A DNA stretch of 59,809 nt from Lachnospiraceae bacterium (GCA_900766915.1 CAAFXE010000219.1:1-59809), one strand, 5' to 3'; positions 25,695 through 35,415 are shown, counted from the stretch's first letter. The notes: a model not told the origin generated them from the sequence alone. Made by a program: numbers and translations.

Positions 25695-26318
25695 ATGAAA
25701 AAGATAATGTTACTGCTGAGCTTATGGGTGATCATAGGGATGGAATTATTTTATTTACAAAGCAAAGCTGTAAGCTCCTTATCAGAAGAAGTGAAGATCG
25801 ATGAATTTGGAATGTATATGGAGCTTTTTGATTCCATATTTGAAGAGCTTCAGTGTTTTCCGGTAGTAAAAGAAGCATCCATGAAAGATTATCCAGTAGA
25901 ATTTGAAGACAGCTGGGGAGCAGAGCGTACCTATGGTGGGAAACGAACCCATGAAGGATGTGATCTGATGGCCATAGATCATGAAAGAGGAACCTTGAAG
26001 GTCTGCAGCATGACGGATGGGAAGGTGCGCAGTATCGGCTGGCTTGACCAGGGAGGCTGGAGAATCGGTATTGAGTCAGACAGCGGTGTTTACTATTATT
26101 ATGCCCATTTGGATTCCTATGAGAAGGCCTTTGAAAAGGGCGAACGGGTGGTAGCAGGACAGATCTTGGGAAGAATGGGGGATTCCGGTTATGGCAAAGA
26201 GCCGGGAACGAAGGGAAACTTTCCCGTACATCTTCATGTGGGAATCTATGTAAAGGATTTTGAAGGAAAAGAGCGGGCCATCAATCCCTATTGGTATTTA
26301 AAACAACTGGAAATTTAG
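25695..26318 (+). CDS. M23 family metallopeptidase, membrane-anchored
   Basis: 207 residues. An N-terminal hydrophobic segment (about 3-20) anchors or exports it. The LytM/M23 zinc site is complete: HEGCD (H-x3-D) near residue 93 and HLHVG near 184, with YYYAHLDS between. Such enzymes cut peptidoglycan cross-bridges. Opposite to ylbJ and close to other sporulation genes, it could be a spore-related LytM protein of the SpoIIQ kind, but unlike SpoIIQ it keeps all zinc ligands. Strong GGGAGG upstream. Confidence 0.87.
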   Translation: MKKIMLLLSLWVIIGMELFYLQSKAVSSLSEEVKIDEFGMYMELFDSIFEELQCFPVVKEASMKDYPVEFEDSWGAERTYGGKRTHEGCDLMAIDHERGTLKVCSMTDGKVRSIGWLDQGGWRIGIESDSGVYYYYAHLDSYEKAFEKGERVVAGQILGRMGDSGYGKEPGTKGNFPVHLHVGIYVKDFEGKERAINPYWYLKQLEI

Positions 26319-26377
26319 AGGATTGTGTGATACATTATTATAGGTCTTTAATGACTTGAAAGAAAGGACATGGGACT

Positions 26378-27184
26378 ATGGAAATACAGATGTGGAGAGA
26401 AATTCTCACTCCATATGAGCAGGCGGTAAAGGAACTGACCTGCAAGCTGAATCATTTGATCAAAGAATACAAGGATAAGGGATATTATTGTTCTATGGAA
26501 CGAGTCGAGGGACGTGTAAAATCCATTGCCAGTATTCTTGATAAATGCGAGAAAAAAGGGATTGCCATAGAGCATGTGACCACAAAAATCGAAGATCTTG
26601 CAGGAGTACGGATCATCTGCCAGTTTGTGGAAGACATTGAACGGGTCGTGGAGCTTCTTCGCAGAAGAAGTGACATGAGAATCAAACAGGAAAAAGATTA
26701 TGTCAAGTCGCCAAAGGACAGCGGTTACCGAAGCTATCATATGATCGTATGGTATACCGTGGAGACCATGGACGGACCAAAAGAAATCATGGTGGAACTG
26801 CAGATTCGTACCATGGCTATGGATTATTGGGCAACCATTGAACATTCTTTGCAATATAAATATAAGATGCATATTCCGGATGAAATACAGGAACGACTCC
26901 TGAAAGTTTCAGATGCTACCGTTCTTCTGGATAAAGAGATGAGTCAGGTCCGTCTGGAAATCATGGATGCACAGAATGCATTCGAGCATCAGGCAAAGAT
27001 TGTAGCAAATATTTTAAATACGATACAGAATTTATACAGAGTTTTGGATGGGAAAGAGATGGAAAAAATTCACAGGGAATTTTATCAGATCTATTCCATG
27101 AACAATTTAGAACAGCTGGAGCGTTTTTTGAGCCAGCTTGATAAGCTGGCAGAGAAATACTGTACACAGACAATAGACGAATGA
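26378..27184 (+). CDS. Small alarmone (ppGpp) synthetase 1
   Basis: 268 residues, a RelA/SpoT synthetase domain without a hydrolase part. Catalytic segments: GRVKSIASI, DLAGVRI, DYVKSPKDSGYRSYH and ELQIRTMAMDYWA...EH. Makes (p)ppGpp from GTP or GDP and ATP. A C-terminal helical stretch (about 190-268) is longer than in RelP/RelQ. A second synthetase, only moderately similar, lies at 53300; its GYESYH replaces GYRSYH here. Confidence 0.88.
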   Translation: MEIQMWREILTPYEQAVKELTCKLNHLIKEYKDKGYYCSMERVEGRVKSIASILDKCEKKGIAIEHVTTKIEDLAGVRIICQFVEDIERVVELLRRRSDMRIKQEKDYVKSPKDSGYRSYHMIVWYTVETMDGPKEIMVELQIRTMAMDYWATIEHSLQYKYKMHIPDEIQERLLKVSDATVLLDKEMSQVRLEIMDAQNAFEHQAKIVANILNTIQNLYRVLDGKEMEKIHREFYQIYSMNNLEQLERFLSQLDKLAEKYCTQTIDE

Positions 27185-27192
27185 GGTGACAT

Positions 27193-28569
27193 ATGGATTT
27201 TCCGGTTACATTTACAGAAAAAATGAAAGCCATCCTTCAGGATGAATATGAAGACTTTTTAAGAGGTTATGAAAGAACGAGACATTACGGACTGAGAGTG
27301 AACCGCACAAAATTATCAGCAGAAAAATTTGAGAGAATGAGTCTGCATGATTTAAAAAAGGTTCCATGGATCGATAATGCCTTTGAATATGATGAGAGCG
27401 TTTCTCCGGCAAAGCATCCTTACTATTTTGCAGGTCTTTACTATCTGCAGGAGCCAAGTGCCATGACGCCTGCCAATCTGCTTCCGATTGAACCGGGAGA
27501 CAGGGTGCTGGATCTTTGTGCGGCACCGGGAGGAAAAGCTACGGAGCTGGGAGCAAAATTAAACCATACAGGACTTTTGGTTGCCAATGATATCAGCAAT
27601 TCCAGAGCAAAAGCTCTGTTAAAAAACATTGAACTTTTCGGTATTCCCAATGTTTTGGTTACCAGTGAGCCACCGGAAAAGCTGGCAGGAAAATTCCCGG
27701 GATTTTTTGACAAGATCCTCATTGATGCTCCCTGCTCCGGAGAGGGAATGTTCCGTAAAAATCCGGGGATGATGAAGGACTGGGAGACCTACGGACCAAA
27801 GCATTACAGTGAATTACAGCGTTCCATTGTACCTCATGCGATCCGTATGCTAAAACCGGGGGGAATGCTTTTGTATTCCACCTGTACCTTCTCACCGGAG
27901 GAGAACGAGGGAACTGTAAAGTTTATGCTGGAGCTTGATCCGGATCTGGAGGTTGTGGAAATTCCAAACCGATATGAAGGGTTTGCCCCGGGAAGACCGG
28001 AGTTAATTGAAGGCGGTACGGATGATCTGAAAAACTGTGTCCGCATCTGGCCTCATAAGATGAACGGAGAAGGTCATTTTATTGCCCTTCTTCATAAAAA
28101 AGGCGAAACGGTTTCAAAGACTGAAAAACATAAGAAAGAAAAAGCATTGCCGGCACTTTTACAGGAATTTATGAAGGATTGTTCTTATCCGATTGATGGA
28201 AATGATATTGAGATCCAGGAAGACAGAGTTTATCTTATGCCGGAAGGCATTAAGGGCATCAAAGGACTTCGTTTCCTTCGAAGCGGACTTTTGCTGGGAA
28301 CTTTGACAAAAGACCGTTTTGAGCCAAGCCAGGCCTTTGCCATGGTATTAAAAAAGGAACAGTACAAGGCAGTCATAGACCTTCCTGCCATGGATCACAG
28401 AGTCATTCGTTATCTGAAGGGAGAGACTATTGAGGTAGACGATCTGCCTTTAAAACGCCAGAAGGGCTGGCAGCTGGTCTGTGTGGATGGATTCCCGCTG
28501 GGCTGGGGCAAGCTGGTAAATGGAAGTCTTCGTAACAAATATCTTCCGGGCTGGAGATGGCAGTCATGA
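27193..28569 (+). CDS. RsmF-like rRNA cytosine-C5 methyltransferase
   Basis: 458 residues of the NOP2/RsmB class. DLCAAPGGKATELG is motif I; DAPCSGEGMFRK and STCTFSPEENEG carry the two cysteines of m5C methylases. The C-terminal 150 residues (KGIKGLRFLRSGLLLGTL) match the PUA-like/RsmF extension. Expected target is 16S or 23S rRNA; the exact base cannot be read. The next gene overlaps by ATGA. Confidence 0.88.
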   Translation: MDFPVTFTEKMKAILQDEYEDFLRGYERTRHYGLRVNRTKLSAEKFERMSLHDLKKVPWIDNAFEYDESVSPAKHPYYFAGLYYLQEPSAMTPANLLPIEPGDRVLDLCAAPGGKATELGAKLNHTGLLVANDISNSRAKALLKNIELFGIPNVLVTSEPPEKLAGKFPGFFDKILIDAPCSGEGMFRKNPGMMKDWETYGPKHYSELQRSIVPHAIRMLKPGGMLLYSTCTFSPEENEGTVKFMLELDPDLEVVEIPNRYEGFAPGRPELIEGGTDDLKNCVRIWPHKMNGEGHFIALLHKKGETVSKTEKHKKEKALPALLQEFMKDCSYPIDGNDIEIQEDRVYLMPEGIKGIKGLRFLRSGLLLGTLTKDRFEPSQAFAMVLKKEQYKAVIDLPAMDHRVIRYLKGETIEVDDLPLKRQKGWQLVCVDGFPLGWGKLVNGSLRNKYLPGWRWQS

Positions 28570-29288
28570 TGCGTTTGGATAAATTCTTAAGTGAACTGGG
28601 AATCGGTACAAGAAGTGAAGTGAAGGCACTGCTCAAAAAAGGTCTGGTGACTGTGAATGGTGAAGTGATGAAGAAACCGGAATGCAAGGTAGATGAGTCT
28701 AAGGATGTGATCTGCTTTAACGGCGAAAAGCTTTGCTATGAAGCAGTACAGTATTTTCTGCTTAATAAACCTGCAGGCTGTGTTACTGCCACAAGAGATC
28801 ACCTTTCAGAGATAGTGATGAGTTATTTGCCTCCTGAGAGGAGAGATGATCTTTTTCCGGTGGGAAGACTTGATAAGGATACGGAAGGGTTACTTCTCAT
28901 TACCAATGACGGACAGCTGGCTCATCAATTGCTTTCACCGAAAAAGCATGTGGACAAGACCTATTTTGCAATCATTGACGGAGAGGTAAGAGATGAGCAC
29001 ATTGGAAAGTTTCTGGAAGGACTGGATATTGGTGACGAAAAATTAACGCTCCCTGCCAGATTGAAAATTCTAAAATCAGGTGCTGTTTCAGAGATTGAGC
29101 TGACAATCTGTGAAGGACGTTTTCATCAGGTGAAACGTATGTTTGAAGCCATTGGCATGAAAGTGACTTATTTAAAACGTATTTCCATGGGTTCCTTAAC
29201 TCTTGGGGATTTAAAACCGGGCGAAGTACGTACATTGACAGAAGATGAGATTGAAAAACTGCAGAATGATCATAAAAATGAAGTTTAA
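28566..29288 (+). CDS. RsuA-family rRNA pseudouridine synthase
   Basis: 240 residues. The N-terminal S4 RNA-binding domain (MRLDKFLSELGIGTRSEV) is followed by the RsuA catalytic motif GRLDKDTEGLLLIT with the active aspartate, and by EGRFHQVKRMF. I use ATG 28566, which forms ATGA with the upstream stop and is 9 bases from GGAG. RsuA type rather than RluB is suggested by its acidic-free C terminus, but the site is not certain. Confidence 0.9.
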   Translation: MMRLDKFLSELGIGTRSEVKALLKKGLVTVNGEVMKKPECKVDESKDVICFNGEKLCYEAVQYFLLNKPAGCVTATRDHLSEIVMSYLPPERRDDLFPVGRLDKDTEGLLLITNDGQLAHQLLSPKKHVDKTYFAIIDGEVRDEHIGKFLEGLDIGDEKLTLPARLKILKSGAVSEIELTICEGRFHQVKRMFEAIGMKVTYLKRISMGSLTLGDLKPGEVRTLTEDEIEKLQNDHKNEV

Positions 29289-29328
29289 CTGTTTAGAAGC
29301 TCTGTAACCATAAGCAACTGAACAGTCA
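29286..29328. repeat. Degenerate palindrome of the TAACTGTTCAG family
   Basis: TAACTGTTTAG faces CTGAACAGTCA with one mismatch and one G-T pair. Overlaps the stop region of the pseudouridine synthase gene. Confidence 0.5.
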
Positions 29329-29360
29329 CAGCGAAAAGAAAATTAGAATGGAGAATACAG

Positions 29361-30050
29361 ATGATTGAACATATTCAGGCAGTGATTTTTGATATTGATG
29401 GAACCTTAGTGGATTCTATGGGGGTATGGCACGAGATCGACATCGAGTATTTCGGTCTTTTGGGAATTCCTATGCCGCCTACACTGCAAAAGGACATCGA
29501 GGGCATGAGTTTTACGGAAACTGCCTGTTATTTTAAAGAAACCTTCCAGCTTGCAGAAAAAACAGTGGACGATATTAAGCTGGACTGGATTCGTATGGCA
29601 CATGAAAAGTATTTATATGAGATCAAGGCAAAGCCGGGTGCCAAAGAATATATGAAATATTTGAAGGATCAGGGTATAAAGATCGGGGTTGCTACCAGCA
29701 ATGACAAAACACTTGCAAAAGCTGCCCTGGAGGCACATGGTTTTGTCAATAAGGTTGACTCTATTCGGACAGCCTGTGAGGTAAACAAGGGTAAACCTGC
29801 ACCGGACATCTATCTTAAAGTGGCGGAGGATCTGGGTGTAGATCCGAAAAACTGTCTTGTATTTGAAGACATTCCCAATGGTATGAGAGCCGGTAAGGCT
29901 GCCGGTATGACGGTCATTGGGATAGAGGACTCCCACAGCACAAAATATGCAGAGGAAATTATGTCCATCTGCGATTACTATATTAAAGATTATTACGAAA
30001 TGTTAGAAGGAAAAGTAGAGGTTGCATATGAGCTTTCTTCCGGTAAGTAA
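29361..30050 (+). CDS. HAD-superfamily phosphatase (phosphoglucomutase-like)
   Basis: 229 residues. Motif I DIDGTLVDSMGVW near residue 10, motif II ATSN near 106, the conserved lysine in NKGKPAPD and motif IV FEDIPNGMRAG. The cap belongs to subfamily IA as in beta-phosphoglucomutase and general phosphatases; substrate unknown. AATGGAG precedes the start. Overlaps ygiQ by 23 bases. Confidence 0.85.
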   Translation: MIEHIQAVIFDIDGTLVDSMGVWHEIDIEYFGLLGIPMPPTLQKDIEGMSFTETACYFKETFQLAEKTVDDIKLDWIRMAHEKYLYEIKAKPGAKEYMKYLKDQGIKIGVATSNDKTLAKAALEAHGFVNKVDSIRTACEVNKGKPAPDIYLKVAEDLGVDPKNCLVFEDIPNGMRAGKAAGMTVIGIEDSHSTKYAEEIMSICDYYIKDYYEMLEGKVEVAYELSSGK

Positions 30051-31884
30051 AAATGAAGTGAAGGGTCAGCTGGATTTTGTGTATGTCATTGGGGATGCTT
30101 ATGTAGATCATCCGTCCTTTGGACATGCCATTATCAGCAGAGTTCTGGAAAATCACGGATATTCCGTGGGAATCATTTCCCAGCCGGATTTTCGAAACAG
30201 TGAAAGTATTACGGAATTTGGCGAGCCAAGACTCGGATTTTTGGTTTCGGCAGGAAATATGGATTCCATGGTAAACCACTACACCGTGGCAAAAAAGCAC
30301 CGCAAAACCGATGCCTATACGCCCGGCGGGGAGATGGGAAAACGTCCTGACAGAGCGGTCATTGTTTACGGAAACCTCATCCGTCAGCAATACAAAAAGA
30401 CACCCATTATCATTGGAGGGATTGAAAGCTCCTTAAGGCGACTTGCACACTATGATTACTGGTCTGATAAGCTGAAACGTTCTATTTTGCTGGATTCCGG
30501 TGCCAATCTGATTTCTTATGGAATGGGAGAGCGCTCTATTGTGGAGATTGCGGACGCCCTAAATTCCGGCATTGCCGTGGAAGATATTACCTTCGTGGAT
30601 GGCACTGTTTATAAAACAAAATCTCTGGAAAATGTCTATGATTATGAGCTGCTTCCGGATTATGACTCTTTGCTTGCTGATAAGAAAAATTATGCCAAAA
30701 GCTTTTTAACACAGTATGAAAATACGGATCCCTATTCGGGAAAACGCCTCGTAGAGCCTTATAGCTCTCATTGCTATGTGGTACAAAACCCTGCTGCAAA
30801 GCCGCTGTCCCAGATGGAAATGGACGACATTTACAATCTTCCCTTTATGCGGACCTGGCATCCTATGTATGACAAACAGGGCGGAATTCCGGCACTTTCC
30901 GAGGTGAAATTTTCCTTAGTCAGCAATCGCGGCTGCTTTGGAGGCTGTTCTTTTTGTGCACTGACCTTCCACCAGGGAAGAATTGTTCAGACAAGAAGCC
31001 ATGAATCCATTGTAGAGGAAGCAAAGCTCATGACGCAGGATCAGGAGTTTAAGGGCTACATTCACGATGTGGGCGGTCCCACTGCCAATTTCAGGGCACC
31101 TGCCTGTGAAAAACAGCTGGAAAAGGGTGTTTGTCCTAAACGCCAGTGTCTTTTCCCGACACCGTGTAAGAATATGAAAGCAGACCATAAGGATTACATA
31201 AATCTTTTACGTAAACTTAGAAATCTGCCGAAGGTGAAAAAGGTGTTTGTTCGATCCGGAATCCGTTTTGACTATCTTCTTGCAGATCCTTCCAACGAAT
31301 TTTTACGGGAACTTTGTAAATATCATGTAAGCGGTCAGCTCAAAGTTGCACCGGAGCATGTTTCTGATAAAGTTTTAAAGAAAATGGGAAAACCTTCCAA
31401 TGAGGTTTATCAGAAATTTTCGAATGAATATAGAAAAATGAATGAAAAACTGGGTTTGAAGCAGTACCTGGTTCCCTATCTGATGTCCAGCCATCCGGGC
31501 TGTGATATGAAAGAGGCAGTGAAACTTGCTGAATTTGTCCGGGATCTTGGATATATGCCGGAACAGGTACAGGATTTTTATCCGACCCCGTCTACCATTT
31601 CCACCTGTATGTACTATACAGGAATTGATCCCCGTACCGGGGAATCCGTGTATGTGCCCAAGAATCCTCACGAGAAGGAAATGCAGAGGGCACTGATCCA
31701 GTATCGGGATCCGAAAAATTTCGATCTCATTAAAGAGGCATTGGAATTGGCGGGTAGAACGGACCTTATCGGGTTCGATTCCAAATGTCTGATCCGGCCA
31801 CGGAAACTCAGCCAGGAGAAGGCACCAGCGAAGGCCGCACGACCGAAGAAGACACTTCGAAATGTACATCGTAAGAAGCGGTAG
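30028..31884 (+). CDS. YgiQ-family radical SAM protein
   Basis: 618 residues from ATG 30028 (MSFLPVSKNE), with GAGG eight bases in front; TTG 30022 is an unlikely alternative. The SAM cluster motif CFGGCSFC lies near residue 300 in the context SNRGCFGGCSFCALTFHQG, unique to YgiQ. The C terminus is basic (RPKKTLRNVHRKKR). Function not established; widely conserved in anaerobes. The start is inside the HAD gene. Confidence 0.92.
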   Translation: MSFLPVSKNEVKGQLDFVYVIGDAYVDHPSFGHAIISRVLENHGYSVGIISQPDFRNSESITEFGEPRLGFLVSAGNMDSMVNHYTVAKKHRKTDAYTPGGEMGKRPDRAVIVYGNLIRQQYKKTPIIIGGIESSLRRLAHYDYWSDKLKRSILLDSGANLISYGMGERSIVEIADALNSGIAVEDITFVDGTVYKTKSLENVYDYELLPDYDSLLADKKNYAKSFLTQYENTDPYSGKRLVEPYSSHCYVVQNPAAKPLSQMEMDDIYNLPFMRTWHPMYDKQGGIPALSEVKFSLVSNRGCFGGCSFCALTFHQGRIVQTRSHESIVEEAKLMTQDQEFKGYIHDVGGPTANFRAPACEKQLEKGVCPKRQCLFPTPCKNMKADHKDYINLLRKLRNLPKVKKVFVRSGIRFDYLLADPSNEFLRELCKYHVSGQLKVAPEHVSDKVLKKMGKPSNEVYQKFSNEYRKMNEKLGLKQYLVPYLMSSHPGCDMKEAVKLAEFVRDLGYMPEQVQDFYPTPSTISTCMYYTGIDPRTGESVYVPKNPHEKEMQRALIQYRDPKNFDLIKEALELAGRTDLIGFDSKCLIRPRKLSQEKAPAKAARPKKTLRNVHRKKR

Positions 31885-31918
31885 ACTGTTGAATGATATA
31901 ATCAAAGGGACGTCAGAC

Positions 31919-32097
31919 TGGCTGCAAATTTGCAGGTGCATCACGAAGCGTTAAGTGTAGCGCGTCTGAAAATCCTCCTTAGAATTTCTAGGCGAAGCAC
32001 TCACACGTGCGAGCCTTTAGAAATTCTTATGGATAGTTGATGACAAGCGAACCTGCGAAGTGAGGTACCTGTAAATTTGTGGAGCGTCACGTGAAAG
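31919..32097 (+). repeat. Structured 180-base repeat, copy 2
   Basis: Outer stem CAAATTTGCAGGT (31925-31937) with ACCTGTAAATTTG (32067-32079), 12 pairs and one G-T. Inner stem AGAATTTCTA (31981-31990) with TAGAAATTCT (32018-32027). Conserved loops CACGAAGCGTTAAG, CTGAAAATCC, TAGTTGA and CGAACCTGCGAAGTGAGG. Ends GGAGCGTCACGTGAAAG, 16 bases before the ribosome site of the gene at 32126. Confidence 0.87.
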
Positions 32098-32125
32098 ATA
32101 AAATATTTTTACTGAGGAGAGACAG

Positions 32126-32722
32126 ATGAAAAGAATTGCAAAAGGGAATTTTGGATATACAAGCTCCCACAGGAAGATGCAGATTTTGAAATTTTTACTA
32201 TATGTGTGTGCGGCACTTTGTGTATTTCTGATCGGGGTACTGACAACGAAAACCACAGAGAATCTGCTGTCGGTGGTGGCAATCGTGGGAGTGCTGCCAT
32301 GTACAAAAGAACTGATCGGTGTAGTCATGAGTTTTCGTAGAAAACCTATGGATAAGAAGCTTTATGAAGAGATATCTGCAAGAGCAGGAAATCTGGAACA
32401 GCTCTATGAGCTTTTGTTTACAACTTCCGAGACTTCTTACGGAGTGGAAGCAGTTGTCATAGAGGGCAGAGATGTGATCTGTTATACGGTGGATCCCAAA
32501 TGTGATATAAAAAAACTGGAAAATCATTTGTATAAGATGTTAAATGCCAACGACTATAAGGAAAATGTCAAGGTGTTTAGGGAATATAAGAAGTTTTTGG
32601 ACAGAGTGGGAGATCTTCAGAGAAGAACTAAGGAAGAGATTCCTTATAAACCTCATCCAAGATACCCGGATTTAAACAGAGACCAGCTAATCAAGCATAC
32701 ACTGTTAGCGCTGTCTGTATAG
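32126..32722 (+). CDS. Membrane protein of unknown function (198 aa)
   Basis: Not recognised beyond being common in this family of bacteria. Two adjacent membrane segments near residues 20-60 (FLLYVCAALCVFLIGVLTT; LLSVVAIVGVLPCTKELIGV) followed by a soluble cytoplasmic domain of about 130 residues (YGVEAVVIEGRDVICYTVD). TGAGGAGAG precedes the start. A copy of the structured repeat forms the upstream leader, and an RluA-type gene follows after 7 bases. Confidence 0.75.
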   Translation: MKRIAKGNFGYTSSHRKMQILKFLLYVCAALCVFLIGVLTTKTTENLLSVVAIVGVLPCTKELIGVVMSFRRKPMDKKLYEEISARAGNLEQLYELLFTTSETSYGVEAVVIEGRDVICYTVDPKCDIKKLENHLYKMLNANDYKENVKVFREYKKFLDRVGDLQRRTKEEIPYKPHPRYPDLNRDQLIKHTLLALSV

Positions 32723-32729
32723 AGGAATT

Positions 32730-33683
32730 ATGAGACAATTAATCATACATAAAAACGACGAAAATCAGCGACTGGATAAATATCTGAAAAAGTATTTGAA
32801 GGAAGCTCCGGGAAGCTTTATCTATAAAATGCTTCGTAAAAAGAATATTGTGCTCAATGGGAAGAAGGCCGACGGCACGGAAAAGCTGTCTGCGGGAGAC
32901 GAGGTCAAGCTGTTTTTGGCAGAGGATACCCTTGTGAAATTTACAGGGGAGGGACAGTCGCTTTCCGAAGTGAAGTTTCCTGTAAAAAAAGATCTGGAGG
33001 TTTTGTTTGAAGACGAGAATCTTCTTATCATCAATAAACCAGCAGGAGAGCTTTCCCAAAAGGCGGAGGCTAAGGATGTATCCATGAATGAGTATGCCCT
33101 TGGATATTTGCAGGAAAAGGGAGATATCACGGAAGAGTCCTTAAAGGTATTTAAGCCTTCGGTTTGTAATCGGTTGGACCGTAATACTTCCGGGATTCTC
33201 ATTGTTGCCAAGACCTATCAGGCAGCCAGAGAATTTGGAACGGCTTTATCAAAACGTTCGGTTCGAAAATATTACCAGTGTATTGTAAAGGGCGAGGTGA
33301 AAAAAGCTGAGAAGATTGATGGCTTTTTATGGAAGGATGAAAAGACGAACAAGGTTGAGATTTATAAAACATTGAAAAAGGATGCGGCAGAGATCCATAC
33401 AGCCTATCAGCCTTTGAAACATAAAGACGGACTCACGCTCTTGGAAGTTCATCTCATTACCGGTCGAGCACACCAGATTCGTGCCCATTTAAGCTCTAGC
33501 GGGCATCCGATCCTGGGAGATCCAAAATACGGAGATAGAAAGCTTTCTAAGAAATATGGTGTAAAATACCAGCTTCTTCATGCCTGCCGGCTGGAGCTGG
33601 ATGGATTTGATGGAGAGTTTTCCAAATATAACGGAAAAATCATTTCGGCAGAATTACCTGATGTATTTAAAAATATTATGTAA
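32730..33683 (+). CDS. RluA-family pseudouridine synthase
   Basis: 317 residues; N-terminal S4-like domain (RLDKYLKKYLKEAP), then the RluA catalytic motif NRLDRNTSGILIVAK with the active aspartate near residue 146, and GRAHQIRAHL near 250. RluC/RluD type; the modified rRNA position cannot be told. AGAGGAAT precedes the ATG. Confidence 0.9.
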   Translation: MRQLIIHKNDENQRLDKYLKKYLKEAPGSFIYKMLRKKNIVLNGKKADGTEKLSAGDEVKLFLAEDTLVKFTGEGQSLSEVKFPVKKDLEVLFEDENLLIINKPAGELSQKAEAKDVSMNEYALGYLQEKGDITEESLKVFKPSVCNRLDRNTSGILIVAKTYQAAREFGTALSKRSVRKYYQCIVKGEVKKAEKIDGFLWKDEKTNKVEIYKTLKKDAAEIHTAYQPLKHKDGLTLLEVHLITGRAHQIRAHLSSSGHPILGDPKYGDRKLSKKYGVKYQLLHACRLELDGFDGEFSKYNGKIISAELPDVFKNIM

Positions 33684-33696
33684 ATACTGGCTATTG

Positions 33697-33745
33697 TTCA
33701 GACATCATTGTTACTGGAACGTAGTGTATAGCAACATATACTGAA
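33697..33745. repeat. Palindrome of the GTTACTGGAAC family
   Basis: TTCAG...CTGAA encloses TTGTTACTGGAACGTAGTGT and a facing GCAACA. The core is shared with 21619 and 50726. It precedes recU. Confidence 0.5.
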
Positions 33746-33767
33746 ATTTATTTCATAGGAGAGCACT

Positions 33768-34307
33768 ATGGCAACATGGAATTCCAGGGGGCTTCGTGGG
33801 TCTGGGTTAGAGGATCTGATCAACCGCACCAACGAAAAATATCGGGAGATGGGACTGGCGCTGATCCAGAAGGTTCCGACTCCGATTACGCCCATTAAGA
33901 TAGACAAAGAAAAGCATCATATTACACTGGCCTACTTTGAGCAGAAGAGTACCGTAGACTATATCGGAGCTGTGCAGGGGATTCCGGTCTGTTTTGATGC
34001 CAAGGAATGCCATACGGACACCTTTCCTATAGCCAACATTCATGAGCATCAGGTACAGTTTATGGAAGATTTTGAAAAGCAGGAGGGTCTCTCTTTTCTG
34101 ATCATTCATTATACAGCCAGAGATGTCATGTACTACCTAAATTTTTCCCAGATGAAAAAATTCTGGGACCGTGCCCAAAACGGAGGCAGAAAAAGCTTCC
34201 GCTTTGAGGAACTTGACATGGATTATATCATTCATCCGGCACATGGATTGTTTGTGCCATATCTGGATGGCATTAATATCGAGCTTGAAAAAAGAAATTG
34301 TGACTAA
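33768..34307 (+). CDS. recU: Holliday junction resolvase RecU
   Basis: 179 residues. Cuts four-way DNA junctions during recombination and segregation in Firmicutes. GLEDLINRTNEKY, KVPTPITPIKID, STVDYIGAVQ, FDAKEC and NIHEHQVQFM follow the RecU order. The catalytic glutamate of the usual FEAK motif is an aspartate here (FDAK), a conservative change that may keep metal binding. AGGAGAG precedes the ATG. Confidence 0.85.
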   Translation: MATWNSRGLRGSGLEDLINRTNEKYREMGLALIQKVPTPITPIKIDKEKHHITLAYFEQKSTVDYIGAVQGIPVCFDAKECHTDTFPIANIHEHQVQFMEDFEKQEGLSFLIIHYTARDVMYYLNFSQMKKFWDRAQNGGRKSFRFEELDMDYIIHPAHGLFVPYLDGINIELEKRNCD

Positions 34308-34557
34308 ATTCAATTCCTTATGATGGAAAACATAAAAAATAGTTGATTTTAATTGTGGTAATCTAATTGTTATGTTAGGATATCAGTAAAGCAAAGTTTC
34401 TTAAACCCGTTAAATCAAAAAAGGGAAATTCAATTCATTCTATTGCAGATTAATATCTGTGTCTTTGAGAAATTCATGCTTAATCCCATAGTAGAGCGGA
34501 AGTTCTCCAAGATACATGATCTGTGAACTTCCAAAAAATTTCATAAGGAGGTTCACA
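34308..34557. other. AT-rich spacer before the broken nuclease gene
   Basis: 250 bases. GGAAGTTC (34498-34505) pairs with GAACTTCC (34525-34532). No convincing promoter or gene seen; a 34-codon minus-strand frame here lacks a ribosome site. Confidence 0.4.
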
Positions 34558-35397
34558 ATGAACGAGGAAACAAAAGATAGCCATGATTTACAGTGGCACC
34601 CGGCATTTTATGCAGGTATCCAAATTGAATTATCAGAAGAGTAGCATTATTTGACTTTTGAAAATGAGCACCAATTGGGAACAAAACCAAAAGAGATTGA
34701 TGTGCTGATTATCAAAAAAGATCCAAAGGTGTCCATCAGAAAAAATATCGGGAGGATATTTAGAAAACATAACATCATAGAATATAAAAGTCCTGAAGAC
34801 TATCTTAGTATAGATGATTTCTATAAGGTTTATGGGTACGCTTGTTTTTATAAGTCAGATACACAAACGGTAAATGAGATTAAGTCGAAGGAAATTACGA
34901 TATCATATGTGACGAAACGGTATCCAAGAAAAGTTATCAGACATTTGCAGAAGGAACAGCATTTGCAGGTTCATAGACAAGAGGCTGGCATTTATTGTGT
35001 AGTTGGAGACAGGTTTCCAATACAATTTATAGTAACATCGCAGTTACCGGAAGAAGAGAATTTCTGGCTTCACAATCTGACGAATGATTTGAAGAATGCA
35101 GAGGATGCTGAAAAATTGTTAAGGGCATATAAGAACTATCAAAATGACAATTTACATCAGTCATTAATGGATATTATAGTTGAAGCAAATAAAGATGTGT
35201 TTAAGGAGGTGCGCGGAATGTGTCGAGCATTATATGAGCTTATGGAAGACGAATTTAAGGAAAGTGAAGCGCGTGGAGAAAAACTTGGAGAAGAAAAGGC
35301 ATTTATTTCTCTTGTGAAAGATGGTCTTCTCAGTGTTACAGAGGCTGCAAAGAGACTTTCTATTTCGGAGGAAGAACTGAAACAAAAAATCATATAA
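34558..35397 (+). pseudogene. Rpn-type nuclease/transposase-like gene broken by an amber codon
   Basis: The frame starts at ATG 34558 (MNEETKDSHDLQWHPAFYAG) with a strong AAGGAGG, runs 28 codons to TAG at 34642-34644, then continues in the same frame for 250 codons (LGTKPKEIDVLIIKK; RNIGRIFRKHNIIEYK-like; YLSIDDFYKVYGYACF). The joined product is a PD-(D/E)XK protein of the recombination-promoting nuclease (Rpn) kind, frequent and multicopy in Lachnospiraceae; IDVLIIKK and EYKSPEDYL match its nuclease core. One base change would restore it. Reinitiation at TTG 34651 could make a shortened protein that keeps the core. Local AT content is higher than the flanking genes. Confidence 0.75.
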
Positions 35398-35415
35398 GAA
35401 TAAAGGCATGTAAAG

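Noticed and set aside
34440..34544. 34-codon minus-strand frame (MKFFGSSQIM...) before the Rpn-type gene
   Set aside because: The composition looks protein-like, but there is no ribosome site and the frame sits in a hairpin-containing spacer; too short to support without homologues.
34642..34644. TAG read as pyrrolysine
   Set aside because: No pyl genes or methylamine methyltransferase context here and the protein type does not use it; a nonsense mutation is simpler.
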